Shown piece by piece: positions 28,351 to 38,095 of a stretch of 64,000 bases of DNA. Each line of letters begins with the position of its first letter. Position 1 is the stretch's first letter. Made by a program: the position numbers and the translations under genes. The notes under the pieces are model-generated. The model had not been told where the DNA came from and made no database searches. It saw only the letters and a list, made by a program, of their open reading frames with translations. The DNA comes from Streptococcus hyointestinalis (lineage in GTDB: Bacteria > Bacillota > Bacilli > Lactobacillales > Streptococcaceae), in NCBI RefSeq assembly GCF_900459405.1, contig NZ_UHFN01000007.1, positions 806,001-870,000 of the forward strand. The letters run 5' to 3'.

Positions 28351-29496
28351 TTATCTCACCTTGCTTTCATCAAAGGGAGTATTGTTCTTGAGAAGATGGA
28401 ACAATACTCGTACCAGCTTTTTAGCGACATGGGCAACAGCGACGTTATAATGTTTTCCTTGGTCTAACTTGATTCTTAGGTAAGCTTTAAAAGCAGGGGA
28501 AAAGCGAGCCACTGATTTGGCAGCTTGTATTAAAGCCCATCGAAGATGTGGAGACCCACGCTTGACCATTTTACCTTGAGTATCTAGTTGTCCAGATTGG
28601 TAGATAGATGGTTCTAACCCTGCAAAAGCTTGAAGTTGGGCTGGTTTGTCAAAGGTATGGATATTCCTAATTTCCGCTAAAATGATAGATCCAAGACGAT
28701 TTCCAATTCCAGCCACAGTTGTGATGACCGAGGTGAACTCAGCCATCAGCTCATCGACTTTGTTTTCAGCTTTAGAGATGAGTCTTTTGTAATGCTTGAT
28801 ATTTTCAATGATTTCGATGAGTTCGAACTCCCGAGCTTCTGAAGTTGTTCCGATAGAGTTTGGAGCGACCTTGAGAATATCTTGTATTTTTGGCATTGTT
28901 AATCGTTTGATTTCTAGAAGCTTCTCAAATCCAGCCTCACTCATTTTCTGAGGGCTGGGATAGTGTGATAGGAGTTCATAGGCGTAGTCAGAATGCTTTC
29001 CAATGATTTTATCTATCTCAGGGAAGATGATGTCCAAACACCGAGTGTATTGTACTTTCCAATCAGACTGCTTCTTCTTGAGACGGTGAATGTGTCTCGT
29101 TAGAATTTTCAGTTCTTCTTTTCTATTATCATGACGAAACTGTTCCCGATTAGGGTCGGATAGTAGCTTAAGGGCAATGGTACGGGCGTCCTTCTTGTCT
29201 GTCTTGGTTTTACGAAGTGATAATGACTTGGCGAATTCCTTGATGAGTAGAGGGTTGTAGGTATAGACAGTTGCTCCATGTTCATGAAGAAAATCTAAAA
29301 GATTAAAGGCATAATGTCCTGTATCTTCAAGTGCGATGAGATAGTCTTGTTTTAACTGACTGAGGGTATTTATGAACAAGTTAAAACCAGCTCTAGTATT
29401 TGAGAAAGTGAGTGGTTTAAGAATAAGTTTTCCTTTGTCGTTTAAGACAGCTACATCGTGTTTGTTTTTAGCGACATCAATGCCAACGAAAATCAT
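28351..29496 (-). CDS. IS110-family transposase (DEDD recombinase), copy in trp operon
   Basis: 381 residues from ATG 29496 behind GGAGG on the minus strand. The N-terminal RuvC-like domain starts MIFVGIDVAKNKHD (D7), with ALEDTGHY (Glu) and TKTDKKDARTIAL (Asp pair). The C-terminal Transposase_20 domain contains ITTVAGIGNRLGSIILAEI and the presumed catalytic Ser in IYQSGQLDTQGKMVKRGSPHLRW. A coiled-coil-rich middle joins them. It is not closely similar to the IS110 transposase at 48161-49363. Transcribed against the trp operon. Confidence 0.94.
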   Translation of the reverse strand: MIFVGIDVAKNKHDVAVLNDKGKLILKPLTFSNTRAGFNLFINTLSQLKQDYLIALEDTGHYAFNLLDFLHEHGATVYTYNPLLIKEFAKSLSLRKTKTDKKDARTIALKLLSDPNREQFRHDNRKEELKILTRHIHRLKKKQSDWKVQYTRCLDIIFPEIDKIIGKHSDYAYELLSHYPSPQKMSEAGFEKLLEIKRLTMPKIQDILKVAPNSIGTTSEAREFELIEIIENIKHYKRLISKAENKVDELMAEFTSVITTVAGIGNRLGSIILAEIRNIHTFDKPAQLQAFAGLEPSIYQSGQLDTQGKMVKRGSPHLRWALIQAAKSVARFSPAFKAYLRIKLDQGKHYNVAVAHVAKKLVRVLFHLLKNNTPFDESKVR

Positions 29497-29499
29497 ATG

Positions 29500-29700
29500 T
29501 GTACCTCCATATAGGTTATTCAAGCGCACTTGGTTATCCACGAACTTTTTGTCTTGTTACCTTACACGAGATAAAACGTCGCTGCGTTATCAAACTCATT
29601 ACCAATTGAAACAAAAAGCTATGGTTAGAGCCTTTCCGAAATCGTCAAAGCGATTGGAGGGTAGAAACTAATCCACAGTGGCTTTTTCAAAGTATAACAC
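29500..29700 (-). ncRNA. Possible IS110 bridge RNA region (copy in trp operon)
   Basis: IS110 elements encode a bridge RNA in a non-coding end. The roughly 200 nt upstream of this transposase lack an ORF of interest and show short hairpins on the minus strand: AATCG-CTTTGA-CGATT and GATAA ... TTATC. The structure is much less striking than in the other IS110 copy, so this is only a positional candidate. Confidence 0.25.
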
Positions 29701-29754
29701 TTGGGCTTTGGCAGTAGCTAACTGCACTAAATATAATATAAGGAGGATGAGAGG

Positions 29755-30759
29755 ATGAAGGAAATATTTGCAAAGTTGGTGGTAAAAGAGGATTTGAGCG
29801 CAGAGGAGATGACAGCCGTTGCTGAAAAGCTTTTTTCAGGGCAGTTGTCAGACGCTGAGACGGCAGCATTTTTGCTGGGTTTGACCGCCAAAGGAGAGAG
29901 TTTTGATGAGATTGCGAGTTTGATTAAGGTCATTCGAAGTCATGCTAAGAAAGTGCCAGGCAACTTTCATGATCTGATGGACAATTGTGGGACTGGAGGC
30001 GACCGTTCTTTTAGTTTTAATATCTCAACGACGACAAGTTTTTTACTAGCTGCAGGTGGTATCAAGCTTGCTAAACACGGCAATCGCTCCATTTCTTCAA
30101 AATCTGGCTCAGCAGATGTGCTTGAAGAACTGGGTATCAAACTTGATGTCAGTCCAGAAGTGATTGAAAAAGCACTAGATGAAGCTGGTTTAGCTTTTCT
30201 ATTTGCCCAATCTATGCACCCTGTCATGCGCTATGTGGGACCAGCCAGGCAAACGCTAGGTATTCCTACGATTATGAATATCATAGGACCGCTCAACCAC
30301 CCTATGGACTTGGATTATCAGCTCATGGGCTTGTATCGAGAGGATTTGCAGGAGACTTGTGCCAAGCTTCTTGATCACCTTGGGCGCAAGCGTGCGGTCA
30401 TCATCACTGGTCCAGATAATATGGACGAAGCTGCGCTCTGTGGTGTCAATCACTATACGCTATTAGACCATGGTACGATTACCAAGGGACAGTTTAGCTA
30501 TGCGGACTTGGGCATGGATGAGGTGCCACTTTGTGAGATACAGGGTGGCGATGCCAAGGAAAACGCAGCTATTCTCCTCAGTGTCCTTAGAAATGAGCCT
30601 AGTCCATTTCGAGAAACGACTGTTGTCAATGCAGCGCTTGGCTTCTTTGCAGCGGGTAAGGTAGAGACAATAGAAGATGGCGTTACGCTAGCTCGCGAGG
30701 TGCTGGCTTCAGGCAAAGCGCTAGCTGTTTTAGACAAACTCAAGGAGGTGCAGGTATGA
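29755..30759 (+). CDS. trpD: Anthranilate phosphoribosyltransferase
   Basis: 334 residues. It transfers phosphoribosyl from PRPP to anthranilate. The diphosphate-binding motif is DNCGTGGDRSFSFNIST, followed by KHGNRSISSKSGSADVLEELG. RBS is AAGGAGG. TATAAT at 29732-29737 lies just before the RBS but has no convincing -35, so promoter rescue downstream of the IS is uncertain. The stop overlaps trpC by 4 nt. Confidence 0.97.
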   Translation: MKEIFAKLVVKEDLSAEEMTAVAEKLFSGQLSDAETAAFLLGLTAKGESFDEIASLIKVIRSHAKKVPGNFHDLMDNCGTGGDRSFSFNISTTTSFLLAAGGIKLAKHGNRSISSKSGSADVLEELGIKLDVSPEVIEKALDEAGLAFLFAQSMHPVMRYVGPARQTLGIPTIMNIIGPLNHPMDLDYQLMGLYREDLQETCAKLLDHLGRKRAVIITGPDNMDEAALCGVNHYTLLDHGTITKGQFSYADLGMDEVPLCEIQGGDAKENAAILLSVLRNEPSPFRETTVVNAALGFFAAGKVETIEDGVTLAREVLASGKALAVLDKLKEVQV

Positions 30760-31526
30760 GAGACGGAAAGTTTTTAGAGCGTATCCTAGCGGTTAAAGAG
30801 CAGGAAAATGCAAAGTTAGAAGCAGAGGACATCAAGCCACTGCGCAAGACCTATTCCTTTTACGACTACGTCAAGGCGCACAATGATAGGATACATGTCA
30901 TCGCTGAGGTCAAAAAGGCAAGCCCTAGCCTAGGCGCTATCAATATGGACGTTGATTTGTTGGAGCAGGCGAGAAGCTACGAGGCAGCTGGTGCCAGCAT
31001 GATTTCTGTCTTGACAGACGAGCCTTTTTTCAAGGGGCACATAGATTATCTGCGTGAGATTTCAGACGAGGTGGTTATTCCGACGTTGAACAAGGACTTT
31101 ATCATCGATGAAAAGCAGATTATCAGAGGGCGCAATGCTGGTGCGACGGTGATTTTGCTGATTGTCGCAGCACTGAGCAAAGAACGTCTGCAAGAACTCT
31201 TTGACTTTGCGACGTCTTTGGGGCTAGAGGTCTTGGTTGAGACGCATAATCTAGCCGAGCTTAAGATTGCTCACCAGATTGGCGCTAAGATTATAGGGGT
31301 GAATAATCGGGATTTGACCTCCTTTAAGACGGATTTGCAAACCAGCGTAGATATGATTCCTTACCTCAAGAGTGAGCCAGTCTATATATCGGAGTCTGCT
31401 ATCGTCACAGCGAACGACGTCAAGCGCCTAGTGCCAGCCTATGACGGTATCCTCTGCGGGACGACCCTCATGCAATCTAAAGACGTCACGACTAAACTAA
31501 AGGAGCTTGCTATTGACAAAGGTTAA
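30756..31526 (+). CDS. trpC: Indole-3-glycerol-phosphate synthase
   Basis: 256 residues, a TIM-barrel enzyme. Motifs: VIAEVKKASPSLGAI (active-site Lys and Pro-Ser), SVLTDEPFFKG, IIGVNNRDLTSFKTDL and SESAI. Overlaps trpD by 4 nt and trpF by 14 nt. Confidence 0.97.
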   Translation: MRDGKFLERILAVKEQENAKLEAEDIKPLRKTYSFYDYVKAHNDRIHVIAEVKKASPSLGAINMDVDLLEQARSYEAAGASMISVLTDEPFFKGHIDYLREISDEVVIPTLNKDFIIDEKQIIRGRNAGATVILLIVAALSKERLQELFDFATSLGLEVLVETHNLAELKIAHQIGAKIIGVNNRDLTSFKTDLQTSVDMIPYLKSEPVYISESAIVTANDVKRLVPAYDGILCGTTLMQSKDVTTKLKELAIDKG

Positions 31527-32097
31527 GATATGTGGGCTAAGAACGAAAGAGGCGGTGCAGGCAGTGGTTGAAGCTGGCGCAGACTATATCGGCTTTGTCT
31601 TTGCGGACAGCAGGAGAAAGGTCAGCTCAAAAGAAGCAAATAGCCTAGCGCAGCTGATACCAGACACTATCCAAAAAGTTGGCGTCTTTGTCAGCCCTAG
31701 CCTAGAAGAACTGCAGGAGGTGTCACGAGAGGTGTCGCTTGATCTCATCCAGATACACGGTGACTACGACGAGGCTTGTAGAAGCTTGGGGCTGCCTATC
31801 ATCCGTGCGCTAGCTGTTGGAAAAGACAAACAGTTATTTAGCGAAGTAGCGGATTATTATCTCTTTGACGCACCGACAGCAGGCAGCGGAGTGAGGTTTG
31901 ATTGGGAGGCGTTTGACGCACAAAACGCTATTAAACCTTACTTTATAGCGGGGGGATTGACCCCAGAAAATGTCACAGACTGCATTGCTCACTTTCATCC
32001 TTACGCTGTGGATGTATCCTCAGGGGTGGAGACAGATGGCAAAAAGGACGTGGACAAGATAAAAGCATTTATAAAAGGAGTAAAACATGGCTTATAA
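31513..32097 (+). CDS. trpF: Phosphoribosylanthranilate isomerase
   Basis: 194 residues from TTG 31513, chosen because AGGAG (31501-31505) is 7 nt upstream; a TTG at 31507 would sit on the RBS. Motifs: KVKICGLRT (catalytic Cys), [18 protein letters not shown] and [11 protein letters not shown]. The 3' end overlaps the trpB start by 11 nt. Confidence 0.95.
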   Translation: MTKVKICGLRTKEAVQAVVEAGADYIGFVFADSRRKVSSKEANSLAQLIPDTIQKVGVFVSPSLEELQEVSREVSLDLIQIHGDYDEACRSLGLPIIRALAVGKDKQLFSEVADYYLFDAPTAGSGVRFDWEAFDAQNAIKPYFIAGGLTPENVTDCIAHFHPYAVDVSSGVETDGKKDVDKIKAFIKGVKHGL

Positions 32098-33295
32098 ACA
32101 ACCAGATGAAAAGGGATTTTTTGGTGATTTTGGAGGGCGTTTTGTCCCAGAAACACTGATGACAGCAGTTTTAGAGTTGGATGAGGCTTACAAAGAAGCG
32201 AAAGCTGACCCAGCTTTTCAAGAAGAGCTTAACCAACTTTTGACCTATTATGTGGGGCGGGAAAATCCGCTGTATTTTGCTAAGCGTTTGAGTGATTATG
32301 CAGGTGGTGCTAAGATTTACCTCAAGCGTGAGGACCTCAACCACACAGGAGCGCACAAGATTAACAATGCTTTAGGGCAAGTGCTTTTAGCCAAGCGCAT
32401 GGGTAAAAACAAGATTATTGCAGAGACAGGTGCTGGTCAGCATGGGGTTGCGACAGCGACAGCAGCAGCGCTGTTTGACATGGAGTGTACCATTTACATG
32501 GGAGAAGAGGACGTCAAACGTCAAGCGCTCAATGTCTTTCGCATGGAGTTGCTGGGGGCTAAGGTGGAAGCCGTCACAGATGGTTCACGTGTGCTCAAAG
32601 ACGCTGTTAATGCTGCCCTTCGTGCTTGGGTGGCAAATGTAGAGGACACGCACTACATCATGGGGTCTGTCCTTGGTCCAGCGCCATTTCCAGAGATTGT
32701 GCGTGATTTTCAGTTGGTCATCGGTCGTGAAGCCAAGGAGCAGTTTAGAGACTTGACTGGGCAAGATTTGCCAGACGCACTTGTCGCCTGTGTTGGTGGT
32801 GGTTCCAATGCCATGGGGCTTTTCTATCCATTTGTCGATGACACGTCTGTTGCTATGTACGGTGTTGAGGCGGCAGGTCTTGGCTTAGATACGGAGGAAC
32901 ATGCGGCGACCATGACAAAAGGTAGAGCAGGTGTTCTTCACGGCTCACTCATGGATCTCTTGCAAGACGCCGAAGGGCAAATCCTAGAAGCTTTTTCGAT
33001 TTCAGCGGGACTGGACTATCCTGGTGTCGGTCCAGAGCATTCGCATTTTAATGCTATTGGTCGAGCTCACTATGTGCCAATCACAGATGAGGAGGCGCTT
33101 GAGGGCTTCAAATTGCTATCACGCCTTGAGGGCATTATCCCTGCCTTGGAGTCCAGCCATGCTATTGCCTATGTGGTCAAGCTAGCCAAGGAACTCGGTA
33201 AGGACAAGTCTATTATCGTCTGCCTGTCAGGACGAGGGGATAAGGATGTTATGCAGGTCAAAGAGCGTTTTGAGAAGGAACAAAAAGGAGTCTAG
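32087..33295 (+). CDS. trpB: Tryptophan synthase beta subunit
   Basis: 402 residues. PLP-dependent joining of indole and serine. The PLP Lys is in [19 protein letters not shown], with the phosphate-binding loop [10 protein letters not shown] and GRFVPETLM near the N terminus. RBS is AAGGAG. trpA starts 2 nt after its stop. Confidence 0.98.
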   Translation: MAYKQPDEKGFFGDFGGRFVPETLMTAVLELDEAYKEAKADPAFQEELNQLLTYYVGRENPLYFAKRLSDYAGGAKIYLKREDLNHTGAHKINNALGQVLLAKRMGKNKIIAETGAGQHGVATATAAALFDMECTIYMGEEDVKRQALNVFRMELLGAKVEAVTDGSRVLKDAVNAALRAWVANVEDTHYIMGSVLGPAPFPEIVRDFQLVIGREAKEQFRDLTGQDLPDALVACVGGGSNAMGLFYPFVDDTSVAMYGVEAAGLGLDTEEHAATMTKGRAGVLHGSLMDLLQDAEGQILEAFSISAGLDYPGVGPEHSHFNAIGRAHYVPITDEEALEGFKLLSRLEGIIPALESSHAIAYVVKLAKELGKDKSIIVCLSGRGDKDVMQVKERFEKEQKGV

Positions 33296-33296
33296 G

Positions 33297-34070
33297 ATGG
33301 AAAAAACATTAACACGCCTCTTGCAGGCAAAAAAAGCAGCAGGTAGTAGTATTTTTATCCCTTATATCATGGCGGGTGACCATGATAAGGGCGTTGATGG
33401 GCTGGCTAATACCATTACTTTTCTAGCGGACTTGGGAGTGTCTGCTATTGAGATTGGCATTCCCTTTTCAGACCCTGTAGCGGACGGTCCTGTTATCGAG
33501 CTGGCTGGCAATCGTAGTCTGAAAAAGGGCACAACGCCCCACGCGATTGTAAAGGCGCTAAAAAGCATTGTGACAGAAACGCCTCTGATTATCATGACGT
33601 ATTTCAATCCGATTTTCCAGTACGGTTTGGAGCAGTTTATCGCTGACTTGGCGGACACGCCTATCAAGGGACTCATCATTCCAGACTTGCCACATGAGCA
33701 GGCTTACTTTATCAAACCATTGCTTGAAGAAACGGACATTGCTCTCGTGCCACTGGTCAGTCTCACCACAGGGCTTGAGCGCCAAAAGATGTTAGTCGAA
33801 GACGCTGAGGGCTTCATCTACGCTGTTGCTGTCAATGGGGTGACTGGTAAGGCAAGCAGCTACCGCAAGGATTTAGACGAGCACCTCGCACGCCTAAGAG
33901 ATCTGGCGTCTATTCCTGTTTTGACAGGATTTGGCATTTCGACACATGAGGATGTTGAGCGCTTCAATCACGTCTCAGACGGCGTCATCGTCGGCTCCAA
34001 AATCGTCCAAGCCTTAGCTGACAAAAAAGACACAGAGATTGCAAACTTTATAAGAGAAAGTTTGGGGTAA
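33297..34070 (+). CDS. trpA: Tryptophan synthase alpha subunit
   Basis: 257 residues from ATG 33297 behind AAAAGGAG. It cleaves indole-3-glycerol phosphate and channels indole to TrpB. Motifs: [30 protein letters not shown] (catalytic Glu and Asp), IIPDLPHEQ and [10 protein letters not shown]. Last gene of the operon. Confidence 0.97.
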   Translation: MEKTLTRLLQAKKAAGSSIFIPYIMAGDHDKGVDGLANTITFLADLGVSAIEIGIPFSDPVADGPVIELAGNRSLKKGTTPHAIVKALKSIVTETPLIIMTYFNPIFQYGLEQFIADLADTPIKGLIIPDLPHEQAYFIKPLLEETDIALVPLVSLTTGLERQKMLVEDAEGFIYAVAVNGVTGKASSYRKDLDEHLARLRDLASIPVLTGFGISTHEDVERFNHVSDGVIVGSKIVQALADKKDTEIANFIRESLG

Positions 34071-34073
34071 AGG

Positions 34074-34107
34074 AAAAGCTCTTGAAATAGTGTTTCAAGA
34101 GCTTTTT
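34074..34107 (+). terminator. trp operon terminator
   Basis: AGCTCTTGAAA pairs with TTTCAAGAGCT, followed by a T-run. Confidence 0.88.
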
Positions 34108-34199
34108 GCTTTTGTGATGATGTCGTCTTTTTGGATTTTGTGGGTCAAGCGTTCACTTTCGCAGTTATATCAGTGCGATGTGATTGCTCTGTTTTTGCT

Positions 34200-35066
34200 T
34201 TAAGAAAGATCTTCCAAAATAAATGTCAACATTTTTTTAGATGCTAGTGGCAGGATATCCCATTTGTGCCATGCTAGTGCGACGTGGCGGCTGGGTTTTT
34301 CATCGATGGGGATGGCAGTGAGGTCTGTCATATCAATATTATCGAGAAAGGCTTGATAAAGCAGTCCCACCCCTAATCCACGCTTAATCATTTCAACGAT
34401 AGTATAGTCGTCATAGATCATGTAGTCAATGATAGGATCAAGTCGGTGTTGTTCAAAGGTTTGTTTAGCAATATTATCACGCCCTTCATCCAAAAGGATA
34501 AGAGGAAGCTGGCTGATATCACGAAGTGAGAGGGACTTTCGTGTAGCTAGCGGATGATTGTCTGGTAGAACCAGTAGGAGTTGGTCTTGGTAAAGGATTT
34601 TTTGCTCTAAGCTGTCGGTGATATCGGCATTAATAAAACCAAAATCGACTTCCCCAGTTTCAATCCATCTAGAAATGCTGGTGTAGTCACCTTGTTTTAA
34701 GAAAACACGCAAGTCTGGATAAGTCTCCTTGAAGCGACTGAGATAGTCTAAGAGGAAATAACGGCTGGCGCTGGTAAAGACTCCAATAGTAATAGTGGAT
34801 TTCCCAAGACCAGTCATTTCTCTAATTTTTTCGCTTAGAGCTTTTTCACGAACGACTAATTCTTTGATATAGGGCAAGTAGACTTGACCGTCTTTGGTCA
34901 GGCTGAGCCCTTCTTTGCTACGAATGAGAAGGGGCGTCTGAAGTTCTTCTTCTAAAGATTTGATAGATTGGCTGATAGCGCTTTGGCTGTAGTTGATAGC
35001 TTGAGCTGTTTTGGTAAAACTTCCCAAGTCTAGAACCTTGAGAAAAATGGCGTATTTTGAAAACAT
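34200..35066 (-). CDS. LysR-family transcriptional regulator
   Basis: 288 residues. The N-terminal winged helix has GSFTKTAQAINYSQSAISQSIKSLEEEL (in part TAQAINYSQSAISQSI); a LysR substrate-binding domain follows (TITIGVFTSASRYFLL, EVDFGFINADI, GLGVGLLYQ). Divergent from an EamA-family transporter across about 105 bp, so it probably regulates that gene. The effector is unknown. Confidence 0.92.
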   Translation of the reverse strand: MFSKYAIFLKVLDLGSFTKTAQAINYSQSAISQSIKSLEEELQTPLLIRSKEGLSLTKDGQVYLPYIKELVVREKALSEKIREMTGLGKSTITIGVFTSASRYFLLDYLSRFKETYPDLRVFLKQGDYTSISRWIETGEVDFGFINADITDSLEQKILYQDQLLLVLPDNHPLATRKSLSLRDISQLPLILLDEGRDNIAKQTFEQHRLDPIIDYMIYDDYTIVEMIKRGLGVGLLYQAFLDNIDMTDLTAIPIDEKPSRHVALAWHKWDILPLASKKMLTFILEDLS

Positions 35067-35091
35067 ATCTACTCCTAGGATAAGTATATCT

Positions 35092-35144
35092 AATAATATT
35101 ATTGAAAATATTTGTTTTACTTATCTTTGTTTGCCATCTATAAT
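35092..35144. promoter_or_regulatory. LysR-type operator and EamA-transporter promoter
   Basis: AATAATATTATT (35092-35103) is a perfect palindrome of the T-N11-A kind bound by LysR proteins. TATAAT at 35139-35144 is the likely -10 for the transporter, with a weak TTTACT -35 at 35116-35121 (17 nt). Confidence 0.5.
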
Positions 35145-35171
35145 AGCATTATGCGAATTGGAGGTCAAGAT

Positions 35172-36068
35172 ATGTTAGAAAAACATGCAAAACTCGTTTC
35201 AATCACTATTCCGCTTGTTTGGGGATTTTCCTATATTTTCATGACATTTGGTATTGCACAAATACCAACCTTTGAGTTGGTTACCTTAAGATGTAGCATT
35301 GCCTTTCTCGTCATGGGCGTTCTCTTTTTCAAACATCTTAAAAACTATTTATCAAAAGTATTGCTTTTATATAGTGCTATTGCGGGTCTTTTATTATTTA
35401 GTGTTTTTGCCTGTCTTGTTGTGGGAGTCACTTATACAGACGCTTCTACAACCGGCTTTTTACAAAGCACAACGGTCGTGATTGTACCGCTCATGCAAGT
35501 GATTTTTGACCGCAAGTTACCACAAGTGAGAACTATGCTTGCTTGTTTGATAACTCTTGTCGGACTTGCTTTGTTGAGTGGTGCGCAGTTGATGACGCTG
35601 AATCTCGGTGCTATTGCAGCCCTCTTGTCGGCTGTCATCTATGCTGGACATATTTTGTTTTCAAAGTTTGCCGTACAAAGGATTGATGCTACTAGCCTTG
35701 GTATTTTGCAATTAGGATTTGCCAGTCTTTATGGTGTGCTGAGCTCTCTTTTTTTTGAAAAAGTGGTCTTTCCTAGTGGTCTGTCTTCGTGGATAGCTAT
35801 TCTTGGTTTAGCGCTATTATGCTCAGCTTACGGATTTGTCATGTTAGCCAAATTGCAATCTTACGTTTCTGCTGAATTTACAGGGTTTATGTTTTCTTTA
35901 GAGCCAGTTTTTACAGCTATTTTTGCCATGATAATTTTTGGCGAAAGCTTGCAGATAAAAGGTTACTTCGGTGCTATTTTGATTCTTATAGGGGGTTTGT
36001 TAGCAAGTAGTAAGAAAGCTAATATATCTGATAAAGAGCAGGAAAGCTCGACAAGTTGTGCTTATTAA
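35172..36068 (+). CDS. EamA/DMT-family transporter
   Basis: 298 residues from ATG 35172 behind GGAGG. About ten hydrophobic segments in two EamA repeats (ITIPLVWGFSYIFMTFGI at the start, AAVIYAGHILFSKFAV-like at mid-protein, FSLEPVFTAIFAMIIFGESL in the second repeat), the drug/metabolite transporter pattern. The substrate is unknown; the divergent LysR gene suggests an inducible exporter. Confidence 0.9.
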   Translation: MLEKHAKLVSITIPLVWGFSYIFMTFGIAQIPTFELVTLRCSIAFLVMGVLFFKHLKNYLSKVLLLYSAIAGLLLFSVFACLVVGVTYTDASTTGFLQSTTVVIVPLMQVIFDRKLPQVRTMLACLITLVGLALLSGAQLMTLNLGAIAALLSAVIYAGHILFSKFAVQRIDATSLGILQLGFASLYGVLSSLFFEKVVFPSGLSSWIAILGLALLCSAYGFVMLAKLQSYVSAEFTGFMFSLEPVFTAIFAMIIFGESLQIKGYFGAILILIGGLLASSKKANISDKEQESSTSCAY

Positions 36069-36712
36069 GTGAGTAATACGCAGTTTTATCATTGATAGGA
36101 CTGATTTTTGATTTATGATATAATATTACCAATAAATCCAAGGGAAACTTGTTTTCTCCTTTACAGAAAGGAAAATAACTTTTGTACAAATATCTTTTAT
36201 TCGAAATAAGTAGAAATTAGTGCTCTTGTGGATACCATTGAGTAGATAAAGTTTTCTAGAGGAGTTAAGTTTGGCTCTTAGCATTGTAATCGTTAAATAG
36301 TGTTAAAACGTTACATGGTATGATATTACGAAATGCACACCATGTCGAGTGTGTAGTTTTGATGACAAAAGTACACTAAAGATAGTGTGAAAATTCCTTG
36401 AAATAAAGTTTTTGAGAGCATTTTTGAAGTACAGGATTTGGACTTTGAGGTGCTCTCTTTTTTCAACGGATTTTGTGGTGGCAAAGTAGCAGGTAGACAG
36501 AAAGTTTGGAGAAGTGGGGCGGAGTAGACAGAAAATATAAAAGCCACTCAGAAGAGTAGCTTATAGATGAGTGTCACTATTACATGGAGAGAAAAGAGGT
36601 CACATCTTGTCACAATTTACTAGTAAAACTATCGTAAACTAGAATTTGCTTATTTCGTCGTGCCAGTCTCCTTTGAGAACAAATTGCTAAATATAAATAA
36701 ACCGTACTTAAA
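36069..36712. other. Gene-poor AT-rich interval, 644 bp
   Basis: No credible gene is seen. There is a TGATATAAT box near 36114-36122 with no gene behind it, and a GAGAGCA ... TGCTCTC hairpin at about 36413-36460 resembling a repeat or IS-end remnant. A short AGGAG plus TTG reading (36271 onward) stops after nine codons. The interval looks like degraded DNA between core sequence and the foreign-looking TetR/DUF998 module. Confidence 0.5.
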
Positions 36713-37303
36713 TTACAATCTCATCCCTGAGGTCATCAGATTACTGCACACTTCAGCAACGGTGGAAATATCTGTTTTCATATTGTCATTAATCCAGTAC
36801 TTCACAACAGCATAAATACATCCTGAAATATATGTGTTCGTGATATCTGTTACGGCGCATCTGTCCGGATCATTATTGAAACTGGAAAGAAATCGGTTCA
36901 GTATCTTATCCCCAAACCCCGCTTCGAAAAGCAATTTATAATCAGCTGCATGAGTCTTTGTTATTGTAAGAAGCGTTATCCACGATTCCTTGCACTGACT
37001 TATTGGATCAAACTTTTGCAAAGCTAAAGTAGTTTCTGCAAATATGCTGTCCAGATGCCCCTCAAGAATCGCCTCCTTGGAGTCATAGTTTCTGTAATAA
37101 GAGGATCTACCAACTCCTGCTCGCTTAGTGATTTCCAAAATTGAAATCTCAGAAAAAGGTTTTTCCTTCATCAGAAGTATCAGTGCAGATTCAATACATT
37201 CCTTTGTAATGGCATTCGATTCTGCATTATTTTTTCTGAGGATATTCAGTTTTTCAATTTCTGTCTTTTCAGCCATGATACATTTTCCCATTCTTTGTTT
37301 CAT
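36713..37303 (-). CDS. TetR/AcrR-family transcriptional regulator
   Basis: 196 residues from ATG 37303; ATG 37276 (MAEKTEI) is an alternative and neither start has a strong RBS. The N-terminal helix-turn-helix is SEISILEITKRAGVGRSSYY (about residues 54-73), followed by RNYDSKEAILEGHL. The C-terminal ligand domain resembles TetR_C of unknown specificity. Divergent from a DUF998 gene with a clear palindrome between them. Codon use (many ATA, AGA and GGA codons) differs from the neighbours, suggesting recent acquisition. Confidence 0.88.
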   Translation of the reverse strand: MKQRMGKCIMAEKTEIEKLNILRKNNAESNAITKECIESALILLMKEKPFSEISILEITKRAGVGRSSYYRNYDSKEAILEGHLDSIFAETTLALQKFDPISQCKESWITLLTITKTHAADYKLLFEAGFGDKILNRFLSSFNNDPDRCAVTDITNTYISGCIYAVVKYWINDNMKTDISTVAEVCSNLMTSGMRL

Positions 37304-37318
37304 CCGAGTCTGGAAGTG

Positions 37319-37347
37319 TTGACTTGATTCAAAAAAATTTTTAAAAT
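37319..37347 (+). promoter_or_regulatory. Promoter of DUF998 gene
   Basis: TTGACT (37319-37324), 17 nt, TAAAAT (37342-37347). The TetR-type palindrome starts about 10 nt downstream. Confidence 0.6.
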
Positions 37348-37356
37348 CTATTTACA

Positions 37357-37376
37357 GATGAAACATATGTTTCGTC
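37357..37376. promoter_or_regulatory. TetR-type operator palindrome
   Basis: GATGAAACATATGTTTCGTC is a near-perfect 20-bp palindrome (one mismatched pair) at the expected transcription start of the DUF998 gene and in the divergent region of the TetR gene. Autoregulation and repression are likely. Confidence 0.75.
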
Positions 37377-37418
37377 GGAAAAATTGTATCACAAAATAAC
37401 TAAGGAGACAAGCCTATT

Positions 37419-38069
37419 ATGAAAAACATCTCAAAGAATGTGTACGCAGGTGGAATTGTCCTGTCAGCTTCAGGAATCCTGTTCCTCGTTCTTGAATTTC
37501 TTACAGCAAATACCTGGAAGAATCCAGCTTATAACTACGCAACCTATTGGATGAGTGATCTTGGGGTACCAATACAGACTGAAGTCAACGGACATATTGT
37601 GAACTCACCTTGGTATGCCCTAATGAATCTAAATTTTGTAACATGGGGATTAATGCTTATCGTGGGATTCCTGCTTATTTTACCTTTATTTGATAAAAAA
37701 GTTTCTAGACGAGTAATTCCATTGACTATCATATATGCTTTTGGCCCCATCATTATCGGAACATTTCCGGGATATGAGTTCAGCTTGCAGTTTATGCATC
37801 CAATCGGTGCCTTGTTAGCCGTTATCGGTGGAGGATTACATGCGCTCACAACCGGTATATATCTTGGACAAAAACTGAATAATAGGTGGTACCGGATTGT
37901 ATCGATTGTGCTAGCGGTGATTGCAATGACAGGATTATTTTTCACACTGACACAAGCATATCCGGAGAGTATTCAGGGGATAGTAGAAAGAATCTGTATC
38001 TATCCCATCGTGATTTGGCCAGTGATTACAGGATTTATATTACTGAAAAATGGTCAATATACTGAGTGA
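37419..38069 (+). CDS. DUF998 membrane protein
   Basis: 216 residues with about six hydrophobic segments (for example YAGGIVLSASGILFLVLEFL in helix 1). The motif WMSDLGVP after helix 1, a following SPWYALMNLNF, and HPIGALLAVIGGGLHA are typical of DUF998. The function is unknown. RBS is AAGGAGA. Under the divergent TetR operator; 26 nt after its stop begins a truncated dehydrogenase gene. Confidence 0.85.
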   Translation: MKNISKNVYAGGIVLSASGILFLVLEFLTANTWKNPAYNYATYWMSDLGVPIQTEVNGHIVNSPWYALMNLNFVTWGLMLIVGFLLILPLFDKKVSRRVIPLTIIYAFGPIIIGTFPGYEFSLQFMHPIGALLAVIGGGLHALTTGIYLGQKLNNRWYRIVSIVLAVIAMTGLFFTLTQAYPESIQGIVERICIYPIVIWPVITGFILLKNGQYTE

Positions 38070-38095
38070 GCAAAAGAGTTGAGGAGGGCATCAAA

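Larger units (their letters stand above)
28215..29720 (-). mobile_element. IS110-family element inserted between trpG and trpD (ends approximate)
   Basis: The transposase at 28351-29496 is IS110-type. About 140 bp separate its stop from trpG and about 250 bp separate its start from trpD, far more than the tight spacing in the rest of the operon, so both flanks must contain element ends. IS110 elements lack clear terminal inverted repeats, and I cannot fix the borders. A hairpin AAAACACCTTGAAA ... TTTCAAGG/GTGTTTT near 28298-28345 may end the transposase transcript. Confidence 0.75.

Noticed and set aside
29730..29747. New promoter for trpDCFBA at the IS110 junction
   Set aside because: TATAAT is present, but there is no -35 or extended -10, and transcription would begin inside the RBS.
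36326..36547. 73-codon minus-strand frame in the gene-poor interval
   Set aside because: No RBS, no recognisable motif and biased Ser/Lys composition; more likely chance or IS remnant.
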